DNA of 33,671 bases, from contig UROC01000013.1 in NCBI GenBank assembly GCA_900549345.1, forward strand, positions 1-33,671, given 5' to 3'. This document shows, piece by piece, positions 24,501 to 31,993 of the stretch. A program made the position numbers and the translations under genes. How positions within the stretch are numbered: position 1 is the stretch's first letter; each line of letters opens with the position of its first letter. This stretch comes from an uncultured Collinsella sp. (GTDB taxonomy: Bacteria; Actinomycetota; Coriobacteriia; Coriobacteriales; Coriobacteriaceae). The notes under the pieces were generated by a model that searched no databases, was not told the origin of the DNA, and saw nothing but the letters and a program-made list of their open reading frames with translations.

Positions 24501-25040
24501 GCGGACTACAAGGCGGGAAGCGCCAAACTCGATACGTGCATGGAGCTCGTGCACGGCGCACTCGACGGCGGGCATCGCATCCTGTTGTTCAGCCAGTTTA
24601 CGGGTATGCTCGATATCATCGGTAAGCGCTTGGCCAAGGAGGACATCGGCTTTCTTAAGCTCACGGGCGCTTCGTCTAAGGAGAGCCGCGCCAAGATGGT
24701 CGCGCAGTTCCAAGCGGGCGAGGTTCCGGTCTTTTTGATTTCGCTCAAGGCGGGCGGCGTGGGCCTTAACCTGACGGCGGCCGACGTAGTCATCCACTAC
24801 GACCCGTGGTGGAACGTGGCGGCGCAGGACCAAGCGACTGACCGCGCGCATCGTATTGGCCAGCAACATACCGTGACCGTGTACAAGCTCATCGCCAAGG
24901 ACACGATCGAGGAGCGCATTATGCAGATGCAGGAGTCCAAGCGCGATCTGGTCAACAGCGTGCTCGGCGGCGACGGCATCTCGTCGGCGCTGTTTACCCG
25001 CGAAGATGTTCTGGCGCTGCTGGGCGGCGACGGGCGCTAA
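21564..25040 (+). CDS. SNF2-family helicase with N-terminal SWIM zinc finger
   Basis: This 1,158-residue protein has a SWIM zinc finger near the start (C82, C84, C94, H96 in DCDCPAAYRYPGMCKH). A long middle region follows, then a SNF2/Rad54-like ATPase: Walker A DDMGLGKT at 720-727, DEAQ at 819-822, TGTPIENRLSELWSI, LFSQFTGM, and the arginine-finger region HRIGQ at 1096-1100. Bacterial SWIM-SNF2 proteins (RapA/HepA relatives) are thought to remodel nucleoprotein or RNA polymerase complexes; the exact role is unknown. It starts 10 bases after dnaE and probably shares its transcript. The start is uncertain: GTG 21564 has no clear ribosome site, while GTG 21579 and GTG 21594 are alternatives. 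No terminator is obvious after the stop codon. Confidence 0.9.
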   Translation: MRLEEVQGTFVQALRKEAALSGTFMKGRSLMLNGAVLSIEDSGSRFSKNVTVEGSVRGSRGDLYKTHVELDMDEHEVIDYDCDCPAAYRYPGMCKHAIATALAYLDASGAEPVEGLRTPVRTFTAQSKQPARTAPKAPAVNPNFPFPAPVPTSPSLVSALSDLSDARMDELASMRRKLAGAVDPDAPKAALEPSLVPYYNPLFADRFSWALEFRIRCGSVSYVVKDIDGMADAYVRGGTFSYGKKLTFVHSPEAFDETSAKLLNLVVTTVAYLDDITSSRSASYDFARSGFVAERQLPLSEHSIVYVLDLLRGQTISFEPAWSRGMTTHRTYDVAVELSPQGEDEASAKRPPLLAAKIAPAAGGSYDLRLPADMYCFASGDAAYLVDTRRARRTDAAFAQHAAPFLSRLLPCRTPAHIAAEQVGEFCRMALPILRDYTDLTAPAALDTVAPEPSFAMAIGVDDGLVTCKITVTYGDWSADLFSLGAPGSPFEEQRPGVPPRDEVAEFRVMDTAALYFDFYEGGLAFEERDDARLFCLLTEGLSALSELGEVMLSDRLRQISVRPAPKLSVRATVKSNLLDVELGASGLSAADLAVYLDSYKRHQTFARLTSGDIIRLDEGARAAFGLAEDLGVDAVDLLDGVSLPASSTLFVDSMLARTPALEADRDAAFRRTVERLDTLGKMDFTVPASLKATMRGYQVDGYQWLGSLEHLGLGGILADDMGLGKTLQMIAHILARVEAGDTKPTLVVCPASLVYNWTAELERFAPSLDVRAIVGAKAQRRVQIAGVAEHNVVVTSYDLMRRDIDEYAERDFARVVLDEAQYIKNPLTQVARAAKRLPAGVRFALTGTPIENRLSELWSIFDFLMPGLLGTRESFAKRFESPVEHAEGDSAARLQALVSPFVLRRVKEDVVADLPEKIEDTVMAQLTGEQRKLYLANQDRIAQQVQHREAGEFKKDKLKVLAELTKLRQICCDPHLHYADYKAGSAKLDTCMELVHGALDGGHRILLFSQFTGMLDIIGKRLAKEDIGFLKLTGASSKESRAKMVAQFQAGEVPVFLISLKAGGVGLNLTAADVVIHYDPWWNVAAQDQATDRAHRIGQQHTVTVYKLIAKDTIEERIMQMQESKRDLVNSVLGGDGISSALFTREDVLALLGGDGR

Positions 25041-25190
25041 CCCGCTCGGGTGGGGCCGCCAGGGCGGATAGAGCACGCTGCCCCATCGTCCCCGCCCGTT
25101 ATGTGTTCATTTGCAATGCCGTGGATGGTTTGTCTGCCTTTGGGCATAAGAACCATCAAGAACATTGGCACGTCAGCAAAGGAGAACATC

Positions 25191-25553
25191 ATGGCGAAAT
25201 TCTTTAAGGACCCCGATGGCAAGCTCATTGCCGCCCTGGGCAACGACGTTGCAACCCCTGCCGGTTGCACGGAACTGACCGCAAACACTGAGGACGCGGC
25301 GCACGAGAAGCACGTGCCTGTTGTCGAGACCGAGCGCGACGGTCACGTGATTCGCGCACGCGTTGGCTCGGTCGAACATCCCAGCCTGCCCGAGCACTAT
25401 ATTGAGTGGATCGCCCTTGAGGCTGAGGGCCGTCTGGAGATCCATTACCTTGAGCCCGGCATGAAGCCCGCGACGTTTTTTGCCGGCGGTTCCAAGACCG
25501 GTACCGTCTATGCCTACTGCAACCTGCACGGGCTGTGGTCCGCGACGTTCTAG
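25191..25553 (+). CDS. Superoxide reductase (desulfoferrodoxin family)
   Basis: This 120-residue protein reduces superoxide to peroxide without making oxygen, a classic defence of anaerobes. The Fe(His4Cys) site is complete: H41 (EKHVP), H63 (EHP), H69 (EHYIEW), C110 and H113 (CNLHG), with the catalytic K40 preserved. The N-terminal part aligns with the desulforedoxin domain but keeps only one Cys (C26), so the FeCys4 centre is missing, as in class III enzymes. I chose ATG 25191 because AAGGAG lies 7 bases upstream; in-frame sequence upstream from 25050 is not family-like. It is apparently monocistronic, followed by a weak hairpin. Confidence 0.92.
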   Translation: MAKFFKDPDGKLIAALGNDVATPAGCTELTANTEDAAHEKHVPVVETERDGHVIRARVGSVEHPSLPEHYIEWIALEAEGRLEIHYLEPGMKPATFFAGGSKTGTVYAYCNLHGLWSATF

Positions 25554-25599
25554 GAGCGCGCCCCCGCTCGGGGTATCATAGCTAGCATATGCACATGCG

Positions 25600-25631
25600 A
25601 GCGCCGACTGCATTATGCGGCCGGCGCTTTT
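25600..25631 (+). terminator. Weak terminator after superoxide reductase gene
   Basis: AGCGCCG (25600-25606) pairs with CGGCGCT (25622-25628) around a long loop, followed by only four T. It lies 47 bases after the stop codon. Confidence 0.45.
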
Positions 25632-25670
25632 ACTACGACAACGATGGTTTACGACGGAAAGGGCTGAGCC

Positions 25671-27656
25671 ATGAAGCTCGCGCTTGCACAGATCGATATG
25701 CGCCTGGGTGATATTGAGGGCATTTGCGGCCGCATCGAGGACCAGGCTCGTCTGGCCCACGGGCGCGGGGCGCGCGTGCTGTGCGTTCCGGCTCCGCTCT
25801 TTATGGGCGCCATGCCCGGGGGCCTGGTGGGCACCGCCGACTTTGAGCACGACATGCTTGCTGGCTTGACTGGTGTCGCCGAGCGTATCCAGGAGCTTGA
25901 CATGATCTGCATCGTGCCCGCGGCGGTTTCGTTTGAGGGCCAGCCGCTGCTCGACTACATGATGCTCAAGGACGGTCATGTGGTGCCGGCGCGTTCGAGC
26001 ATTGCCCTGCAGCGTGGCGAGAACAACGACACGCGTTGGGCGCCGCCGGTGTTCGACGTGGACGGCGTGCGCATCGCCGTGATTTTTGACTTGGACCGCG
26101 AACTCGAGATGTTGCCGACCGGTGTTGACCTCATTGCGTATTTCCAATTCAACGCATTCGATATGACCGACGGCGAGACTGCTGCCATTGCCGCCGTTCG
26201 CAGCGGCGCCTACCGCAAGATCGCATCCAAGCGCAGCGTGTGGTTTGCCTGCATGGCGCCGGTCGGTGCCTATGACGAGTCGGTGTATACCGGCGGTTCG
26301 TTTGTGCTCGACGACTGCGGTCGCGTGGTGGCCCAGGCGCCGTGTTTTGAGGAGAGCCTGCTGGTTCAGGAGATTCAGCGCGGCGTGATGCTCGATGCCC
26401 TGGAAGATCACGAACTGCCCGAGTTCCGTTCCGAGGAGTGGCTGTGGCAGGCGCTGGTGCTCGCCGTGCGCGACAACGCCCGAGCCCACGGTGCGTCGCG
26501 TGCTGTGGTGGCACTCGAGGGCGACTTGCCGTCGTCCCTGCTGGCGGTGCTGGCCGTCGACGCTCTGGGCCCGCGTAATGTGATTGGCCTGGTGCTGGGG
26601 CGCAACCGTATCTTTACGCCGGCGCAGGAAGAGGCCGAGGCTGCCCGCTGTGCCGCCGTCCGCGCCATCGCCGAGCGTCTGCACATTCGCACCGTCGAAC
26701 GCGATGCGCCGGATGCGGCGCGTGTGCTCGATCGCGACGTGTCGGCGGGCGATGCCGAGCGTCTGCGCTCGCGTACGCTGGGCCTCATGCTGGAGGACAC
26801 GGCGCTCGAGTTGGGTGCGATGGCGCTGAGCCCGCTGTCCAAAACCGAGTACGCGCTGGCGGCGCCGGCGCTTTGCGGCGGCTACCAGGGCGATTATGCG
26901 CCCTTTGGCGATGTGTACCTGTCGACGCTTGAGTTTGTGGCGCGTGTGCGCAATCGCACGTCTGCCGTGGTGCCCCAAGAGCTCGTGACGCTCAACGCGG
27001 TGGAAGATTGTATGGAGCGAGTGCTGGCGCAGGCGCTCTCGACGCTCGACGGTCCGGTCGATATGCTCGACCGCGCGGCACAGCTGCTCGGCGGGCTTGA
27101 GCCGGGTGAGGTCGATGGCGCGCTCGAGGCGCACGTGGACCGCAATCGATCTTTCGACGACATCCCGATGGCCGCTGGCAAGCCTGAGGCCTGCTCGCTG
27201 CTGCTGATGCTCGTGCGTCAGGGCGAGGCCGCCCGCCGCATGCTGCCGACGGCGCCGATCGCCTCGTCCCGTTCGTTTGCCGAGCGCTCCTGGCCGTACA
27301 TGCTCGCGTGGTCCGACCTGGGGCTCAACGGCAAGGAGCGTATGGCGGTCGATTCGTTGGCGCGCGCCGAGGTGCGCCGTTTTGCTGACGAGGATACGAG
27401 CGAGCGCATGCGAAACGAGATGATGGGCGTGCTGGGCGAGCTACTGGGTATTTCGCCCGAGCAGATGGAGGAGTTGCGCTCTGAGGACGGTCAGCGTCGC
27501 TTGCACGAGGGCATGAAAAAGTTCGAGGGCGAGGTCCAGGACGCCATCGAAAAGATGATGGGCGGCCAGGGTGGCCCGCAGGGTGGACCCCAGGGCACGC
27601 CGATGCCGCATCCGCCGGTGGATCCCCGACAGTTCCCATTCTTCTCGCAGAACTAA
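25671..27656 (+). CDS. NAD synthetase-like protein, catalytically degenerate
   Basis: This 661-residue protein has the layout of glutamine-dependent NAD synthetase: a nitrilase-like domain (MKLALAQIDMRLGDIEG) and a synthetase-like domain (about 265-500). Key residues are gone in both. The nitrilase Glu position reads VPAPLF instead of FPEL, the Lys motif is not recognisable, and the catalytic Cys segment (ICED) reads IFDLD near 138-142. In the synthetase, the SGG-x-DS pyrophosphatase loop is EGDLPSS at 283-289, while the following AVLAVDALGPRNVIG and GDYAPFGDVY still align. The C-terminus adds a helical region and a Gly/Pro/Gln tail (GGQGGPQGGPQG). It is probably a pseudoenzyme with a scaffold or regulatory role; NAD synthesis is unlikely. 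The start follows GGAAAGGG. Confidence 0.75.
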   Translation: MKLALAQIDMRLGDIEGICGRIEDQARLAHGRGARVLCVPAPLFMGAMPGGLVGTADFEHDMLAGLTGVAERIQELDMICIVPAAVSFEGQPLLDYMMLKDGHVVPARSSIALQRGENNDTRWAPPVFDVDGVRIAVIFDLDRELEMLPTGVDLIAYFQFNAFDMTDGETAAIAAVRSGAYRKIASKRSVWFACMAPVGAYDESVYTGGSFVLDDCGRVVAQAPCFEESLLVQEIQRGVMLDALEDHELPEFRSEEWLWQALVLAVRDNARAHGASRAVVALEGDLPSSLLAVLAVDALGPRNVIGLVLGRNRIFTPAQEEAEAARCAAVRAIAERLHIRTVERDAPDAARVLDRDVSAGDAERLRSRTLGLMLEDTALELGAMALSPLSKTEYALAAPALCGGYQGDYAPFGDVYLSTLEFVARVRNRTSAVVPQELVTLNAVEDCMERVLAQALSTLDGPVDMLDRAAQLLGGLEPGEVDGALEAHVDRNRSFDDIPMAAGKPEACSLLLMLVRQGEAARRMLPTAPIASSRSFAERSWPYMLAWSDLGLNGKERMAVDSLARAEVRRFADEDTSERMRNEMMGVLGELLGISPEQMEELRSEDGQRRLHEGMKKFEGEVQDAIEKMMGGQGGPQGGPQGTPMPHPPVDPRQFPFFSQN

Positions 27657-27715
27657 ACTGGGGATGGGATTCGCTCTCAACCCCGATACTTCAACTAAGC
27701 ATCTTGACCCCGTTG

Positions 27716-27737
27716 TGTTATTCTAGAACAGACGTTC
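27716..27737 (+). promoter_or_regulatory. ruvCAB promoter with LexA (SOS) box
   Basis: An extended -10, TGTTATTCT (27716-27724), is followed directly by GAACAGACGTTC (27726-27737). This fits GAAC-N4-GTTC, the LexA/DinR operator core of Gram-positive bacteria, with matching flexible inner positions (A-G-A-C). It ends 56 bases before the ruvC start. LexA bound here would block transcription start. The match is observed; control by LexA is known for ruv genes elsewhere and inferred here. Confidence 0.75.
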
Positions 27738-27793
27738 GTGAGTAGTGCGCGGGGCCTTGCCTTGCGCTTGGTAAAAGACGAGGGGAGGTTGGC

Positions 27794-28315
27794 TTGGTTA
27801 TTTTGGGCATCGACCCCGGTTTGGCTCATACGGGTTGGGGGATTATCGAGGAGCGGCGTGGCGAGGTTCGCTGCCGTGCCTATGGCTGCATCGAGACCAG
27901 CGCAGGCAGTCCGCTCGCGGTGCGCCTGTCGCATATCGCCCGCGACCTCAAGGGTGTCGTGGAGCGTTATCGACCCGATACCGCTGCCATCGAGAGCATT
28001 TACTTTGGCGCCAACGTTCGCTCGGCCATCCCTACGGCGCATGCCCGCGGCGCTGCGCTTGTGGCGCTTTCGGAGTGCGCGCTCGAGATTGGCGAGTACA
28101 CGCCTATGCAGATTAAGCAGGCTGTTGTGGGCACCGGAGCCGCAGATAAGCGGCAGGTCGCCTACATGGTGCGCACGCTCACGCAGCTCGATCACGACCC
28201 GAATCCCGACCATGCCGCCGATGCCCTGGCCTGCGCCATCTGCCACGTTAACCTCAGCCGTACCCGGGCGCTTACCGGCGGCGAGTTCTATCAACAGAGA
28301 GGAACCGGATACTGA
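27794..28315 (+). CDS. ruvC: Holliday junction endonuclease RuvC
   Basis: This 173-residue homodimeric resolvase cuts Holliday junctions after RuvAB branch migration. The catalytic residues are D7 (GIDPGLAHTGWG), E67 (AIESIYFG), H140 and D143 (PDHAADALACA). The start codon is TTG at 27794, backed by AGGGGAGG about 6 bases upstream; the first residues VILGIDPG are the normal N-terminus, so no other start fits. It is the first gene of ruvCAB, overlapping ruvA by one base (TGATG). Confidence 0.97.
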   Translation: MVILGIDPGLAHTGWGIIEERRGEVRCRAYGCIETSAGSPLAVRLSHIARDLKGVVERYRPDTAAIESIYFGANVRSAIPTAHARGAALVALSECALEIGEYTPMQIKQAVVGTGAADKRQVAYMVRTLTQLDHDPNPDHAADALACAICHVNLSRTRALTGGEFYQQRGTGY

Positions 28316-28935
28316 TGATCTCCCAGCTCCACGGAACGCTTGTCGAGGCCACGATGAGCTCTGCTGTCGTCGATGTGTCGGGCGTTGGCTTTGAGCTCGG
28401 CATCTCGGGCAGCACTGCGGCCACGTTGCCGACGCCCGGCGGCGAGGTCCGCCTCTACACGCGTATGCAGGTGCGCGAGGACGCCATGACACTTTTCGGT
28501 TTTTCCTCTAAGGATGAGCGCACGATGTTCGATCGGCTCGTGTCTGTCTCGGGCGTTGGCCCGCGCTTGGCGCTCGCCGTGCTTTCCACCTATACCGTGG
28601 GGCAATTGTATTCGCTGGTGATGGCCGAGGACGACAAGGGCATGGCCAAGGTGCCCGGTGTGGGCAAAAAGACAGCTCAGCGTCTGATCCTGGAGCTCAA
28701 GAGCACCTTTGCCAAGGACAAGGGCTTTGTGCCGGTCGACGTGATTCCCGGCCAGGTTGCGATGCCCGTGCCCGCTGCCGCTCCCTTGGCCATCGATGAC
28801 GCCCGTGCGGCGCTCCTTTCCATGGGCTTTAGCCCGCAGGAGACCGATGTCGCTCTGAGCGGGTATGATGGGCAGGATATGCGTGTCGAGGATCTGCTCG
28901 GCGCGGCGCTTAAGCGACTCGGAATGGATGCGTGA
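28315..28935 (+). CDS. ruvA: Holliday junction DNA helicase subunit RuvA
   Basis: This 206-residue junction-binding subunit loads the RuvB motor. It shows the N-terminal OB domain (MISQLHGTLVE, then LYTRMQVREDAMTLFGF), the two helix-hairpin-helix motifs (SVSGVGPRLALAVLS and KVPGVGKKTAQRLILELK), and a C-terminal RuvB-binding domain (ARAALLSMGFSPQETDVAL). The ATG overlaps the ruvC stop codon in TGATG, implying coupled translation. Length is normal for the family. Confidence 0.97.
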   Translation: MISQLHGTLVEATMSSAVVDVSGVGFELGISGSTAATLPTPGGEVRLYTRMQVREDAMTLFGFSSKDERTMFDRLVSVSGVGPRLALAVLSTYTVGQLYSLVMAEDDKGMAKVPGVGKKTAQRLILELKSTFAKDKGFVPVDVIPGQVAMPVPAAAPLAIDDARAALLSMGFSPQETDVALSGYDGQDMRVEDLLGAALKRLGMDA

Positions 28936-30002
28936 TGTGGGAAGCCGATGACTCTCAGGACCTGTGGGCGACGCCCGGCAACTCGCCGGCGGCATCCATG
29001 GCGCACGGCGAGCGCATGGTGGGCTCGGAGCTGACGGCCGAGGACCTCGATGTCGACCGCACTTTGCGCCCCCAGCGCCTGGACGACTACTGTGGCCAGG
29101 AGCATATCAAGCAGAGCCTGCGCGTGTTGATCGAAGCGGCGCAGAGCCGTGGCGAGACGCTCGACCACGTGATTTTCTCGGGTCCTCCGGGCCTGGGCAA
29201 GACCACGCTGGCCACCGTTATCGCCAACGAGCTGGGCGCTCAGATCAAGACGACGAGCGGCCCCGCTATTGCGCGTACCGGCGACCTGGCGGCCATCCTG
29301 ACTAACCTGCAGCCGGGTGATGTGCTGTTTATTGACGAGATCCACCGCCTCAACCGTTCGGTCGAGGAGGTCCTGTACCCCGCGATGGAGGACTTTGCCC
29401 TCGATATCGTGATCGGTAAAGGCCCGGCCGCACGATCGATTCGCCTGGATATCCCCAAGTTTACGCTGGTGGCGGCAACGACCCGCTCGGGTATGTTGAC
29501 TGGCCCGCTGCGCGACCGCTTTGGCATTTCATATCGCCTGGATTACTACACGGTCGAAGAACTCGCGCAGATTGTGACGCGCTCGGCGTCCATCCTGGGC
29601 GTGACGATCGACCACCCCAGTGCGCTCGAGATCGGCTCGCGTTCGCGCGGCACGCCACGTCTTGCCAACCGCCTGCTCAAGCGCGTGCGCGATTATGCAC
29701 AGGTGCGCGGCAACGGCCCTATCGAGCTCGATATCTGCCGCCAGGCGCTCGAGTTCTTCGAGATCGATGAGCTTGGTCTGGACTGGATGGATATTCGCAT
29801 TTTGGAGACACTCGCTAAGACGTTCTCCGGACGTGCCGTGGGCCTGACAACGCTTGCCAGCGCGGTGGGCGAGGACCCGGGAACGCTCGAGGATGTCTAT
29901 GAGCCCTATCTGCTGCAGTGCGGCTTGATGATTCGCACGCCCCAGGGCCGCCAGGCAACGCTTCGCACCTTTGAGCACTTGGGGATTGAACCTACCATTT
30001 AG
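28935..30002 (+). CDS. ruvB: Holliday junction branch-migration ATPase RuvB
   Basis: This 355-residue AAA+ motor drives branch migration with RuvA. Walker A is GPPGLGKT at 83-90 and Walker B is DEIH at 134-137. Sensor 1 lies in AATTRSGML, the arginine-finger region is GPLRDRFG (R193), and RGTPRLANRLL is sensor 2, followed by the C-terminal winged helix. ATG 28935 overlaps the ruvA stop in TGATG, as at the ruvC/ruvA joint; GTG 28932 would add one residue. An N-terminal extension of about 40 residues precedes the conserved LRPQRLDDYCGQ. No terminator is visible after it. Confidence 0.97.
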   Translation: MWEADDSQDLWATPGNSPAASMAHGERMVGSELTAEDLDVDRTLRPQRLDDYCGQEHIKQSLRVLIEAAQSRGETLDHVIFSGPPGLGKTTLATVIANELGAQIKTTSGPAIARTGDLAAILTNLQPGDVLFIDEIHRLNRSVEEVLYPAMEDFALDIVIGKGPAARSIRLDIPKFTLVAATTRSGMLTGPLRDRFGISYRLDYYTVEELAQIVTRSASILGVTIDHPSALEIGSRSRGTPRLANRLLKRVRDYAQVRGNGPIELDICRQALEFFEIDELGLDWMDIRILETLAKTFSGRAVGLTTLASAVGEDPGTLEDVYEPYLLQCGLMIRTPQGRQATLRTFEHLGIEPTI

Positions 30003-30100
30003 GGCGCTTTGTTTTGGCGGGCTGTTAAGCTATCGCTGAGCATTGGATAAACATATCGCCATTCATCGGTTACGGGTGTTTTACTATTGCGCGCCCGTGC

Positions 30101-30142
30101 TATGCTGAATTGGTCTTTTTCTCATTCGGTAACGAAAGGACC
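30101..30142 (+). promoter_or_regulatory. fhs promoter and SD-sequestering leader hairpin
   Basis: TATGCT (30101-30106) preceded by TGC is an extended -10. The short leader can fold GGTC-TTTTTC (30112-30121) onto GAAAGGACC (30134-30142), burying the AAAGGA ribosome site five bases before the fhs start. The pairing is read from sequence; a control role is inferred. The rest of 30003-30100 shows nothing clear. Confidence 0.4.
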
Positions 30143-30146
30143 GCCT

Positions 30147-31814
30147 ATGCCTACTGACATCGAAATCGCACGTTCTGTCACGCCGCTGCCTATTACCGAG
30201 GTGGCCAAGAACGCCGGCGTCGACGTTAAGCACCTTATTCCGTACGGCTTCGACAAGGCTAAGGTCGACTATTCGCTGCTCAACGAGCCGACCGATCACC
30301 AGGCCAAGCTCGTCCTCGTGACCGCTATCAACCCAACGCCTGCGGGCGAGGGCAAGACCACCACGACCATCGGTCTGGCCGATGGCCTGCGTCGTCGCGG
30401 CGTCAAGAGTGCCGTGGCCCTGCGCGAGCCTTCGCTCGGCCCCGTCTTTGGTGTTAAGGGCGGTGCTGCCGGCGGCGGCTGGGCTCAGGTGATCCCCATG
30501 GAGGATATCAACCTGCACTTTACCGGCGACTTCCATGCCATCGGTGCTGCCAACAACCTGCTGGCCGCCATGCTTGATAACCACATCCAGCAGGGCAACC
30601 AGCTTGGCATCGACGTTAAACGCATCACTTGGAAGCGCGTCGTCGATATGAACGACCGTCAGCTGCGCCACGTCATCGACGGTATTGGCGGTAAGGCCCA
30701 GGGCGTGCCGCGCGAGGACGGCTTCGATATCACCGTCGCCTCCGAGGTCATGGCAATCCTGTGCCTGTCTACGAGTATCAGCGACCTCAAGGAGCGCCTG
30801 GGCGAGATCGTCGTCGGCTACAGCTTTGCCGGCGAGCCCGTCCGTGCCCGCGACCTTAAGGCCCAGGGTGCCATGGCCGCGTTGCTTAAGGACGCGCTCA
30901 AGCCCAACCTGGTGCAAACGCTCGAGGGCACGCCCGCGTTTGTCCACGGCGGCCCCTTCGCCAACATCGCCCACGGCTGCAACTCTATCATGGCCACGCG
31001 TATGGCGATGCGCTTTGGCGATGTTGCCATTACCGAGGCCGGCTTCGGTGCCGATCTGGGTGCCGAGAAGTTCCTCGACATCAAGTGCCGTATGACGGGC
31101 GTTCGCCCCAGCGCCGTCGTGGTCGTCGCGACCGCTCGTGCGCTGAAGTACAACGGTGGCGTCGCCAAGGCCGACCTCAACGAGGAGAACCTCGAGGCAC
31201 TCAAGGCCGGCATGCCCAACCTGCTGCGTCACGTCGACAACATCCAGAACGTTTATGGTCTGCCCTGCGTAGTCGCCATCAACCGCTTCCCGACGGACAC
31301 CGAGGCCGAGCTTGCGCTCATCGAGTCCGAGTGTCAGAAGCTCGGCGTCAACGTTAAGCTTTCCGAGGTCTGGGCCAAGGGCGGCGAGGGCGCGCTCGAG
31401 CTTGCCGATGAGGTCATGCGTCTGATTGAGCAGCCGAGCGAGCTCAAGTTTGCCTATGAGGACGGCGCCGATGTGGCCGACGCTCTTGAGGCCATTGCCA
31501 CCAAGGTCTACCGCGCCGACGGCGTTGACTTTACGCCGGCCGCTAAGCGCCAGCTCGCCGAGCTGCGCGAGAACGGCTTTGGCAACCTGCCGGTGTGCGT
31601 GGCCAAGACGCAGTACAGCTTTAGCGACAACGCCAAGGCCCTGGGCGCTCCCGAGAACTTCCGCATCACGGTGCGCGAGCTCAAGGTTTCCGCCGGTGCC
31701 CACTTTGTGGTCGCACTGACTGGCAGTGTTCTGACCATGCCGGGCCTGCCCAAGGTTCCCGCGGCCGAGAACATCGACGTCGACAACGACGGCAACATCA
31801 CCGGCCTGTTCTAA
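30147..31814 (+). CDS. fhs: Formate-tetrahydrofolate ligase
   Basis: This 555-residue enzyme makes 10-formyl-THF from formate, THF and ATP, feeding purine synthesis and the folate branch of one-carbon metabolism. The ATP loop TPAGEGKTTTT begins at residue 64. Family blocks include LREPSLGPVFGVKGGAAGGG, HFTGDFHAIGAANNLLAA, FGADLGAEKFLDIKCR and MPGLPKVPAAENID. I chose ATG 30147 because AAAGGA is 8 bases upstream; an in-frame upstream ATG would add 20 residues that do not match the family and would begin before the promoter. It is monocistronic with its own terminator. Confidence 0.97.
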   Translation: MPTDIEIARSVTPLPITEVAKNAGVDVKHLIPYGFDKAKVDYSLLNEPTDHQAKLVLVTAINPTPAGEGKTTTTIGLADGLRRRGVKSAVALREPSLGPVFGVKGGAAGGGWAQVIPMEDINLHFTGDFHAIGAANNLLAAMLDNHIQQGNQLGIDVKRITWKRVVDMNDRQLRHVIDGIGGKAQGVPREDGFDITVASEVMAILCLSTSISDLKERLGEIVVGYSFAGEPVRARDLKAQGAMAALLKDALKPNLVQTLEGTPAFVHGGPFANIAHGCNSIMATRMAMRFGDVAITEAGFGADLGAEKFLDIKCRMTGVRPSAVVVVATARALKYNGGVAKADLNEENLEALKAGMPNLLRHVDNIQNVYGLPCVVAINRFPTDTEAELALIESECQKLGVNVKLSEVWAKGGEGALELADEVMRLIEQPSELKFAYEDGADVADALEAIATKVYRADGVDFTPAAKRQLAELRENGFGNLPVCVAKTQYSFSDNAKALGAPENFRITVRELKVSAGAHFVVALTGSVLTMPGLPKVPAAENIDVDNDGNITGLF

Positions 31815-31839
31815 GCCTGTTGCCCATAGCTGCTTGCCC

Positions 31840-31876
31840 GCCCCGCCGTGCCCACAAGGCCCGGCGGGGCTTTTTT
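31840..31876 (+). terminator. Rho-independent terminator after fhs
   Basis: GCCCCGCCG (31840-31848) pairs with CGGCGGGGC (31862-31870), followed by six T. Confidence 0.93.
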
Positions 31877-31942
31877 ATCCTTAGGCCCGCGCATGTCTTG
31901 TAGATACCGACGGGCTCTGCCCATCATAGGCTTTTGCGCGGG

Positions 31943-31948
31943 TAGAAT
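31943..31948 (+). promoter_or_regulatory. Possible -10 for the PASTA-like membrane protein gene
   Basis: TAGAAT lies 45 bases before the ATG at 31994. No -35 of quality is seen. GGAAAGGA at 31979-31986 is the ribosome site. Confidence 0.3.
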
Positions 31949-31993
31949 GCATGGATAACTTGAGGCTCACGCGCGACGGAAAGGAATCGTTGC

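Noticed and set aside
30084..31703. 539-codon minus-strand ORF opposite fhs
   Set aside because: Antisense to a conserved enzyme and lacks any recognisable domain.
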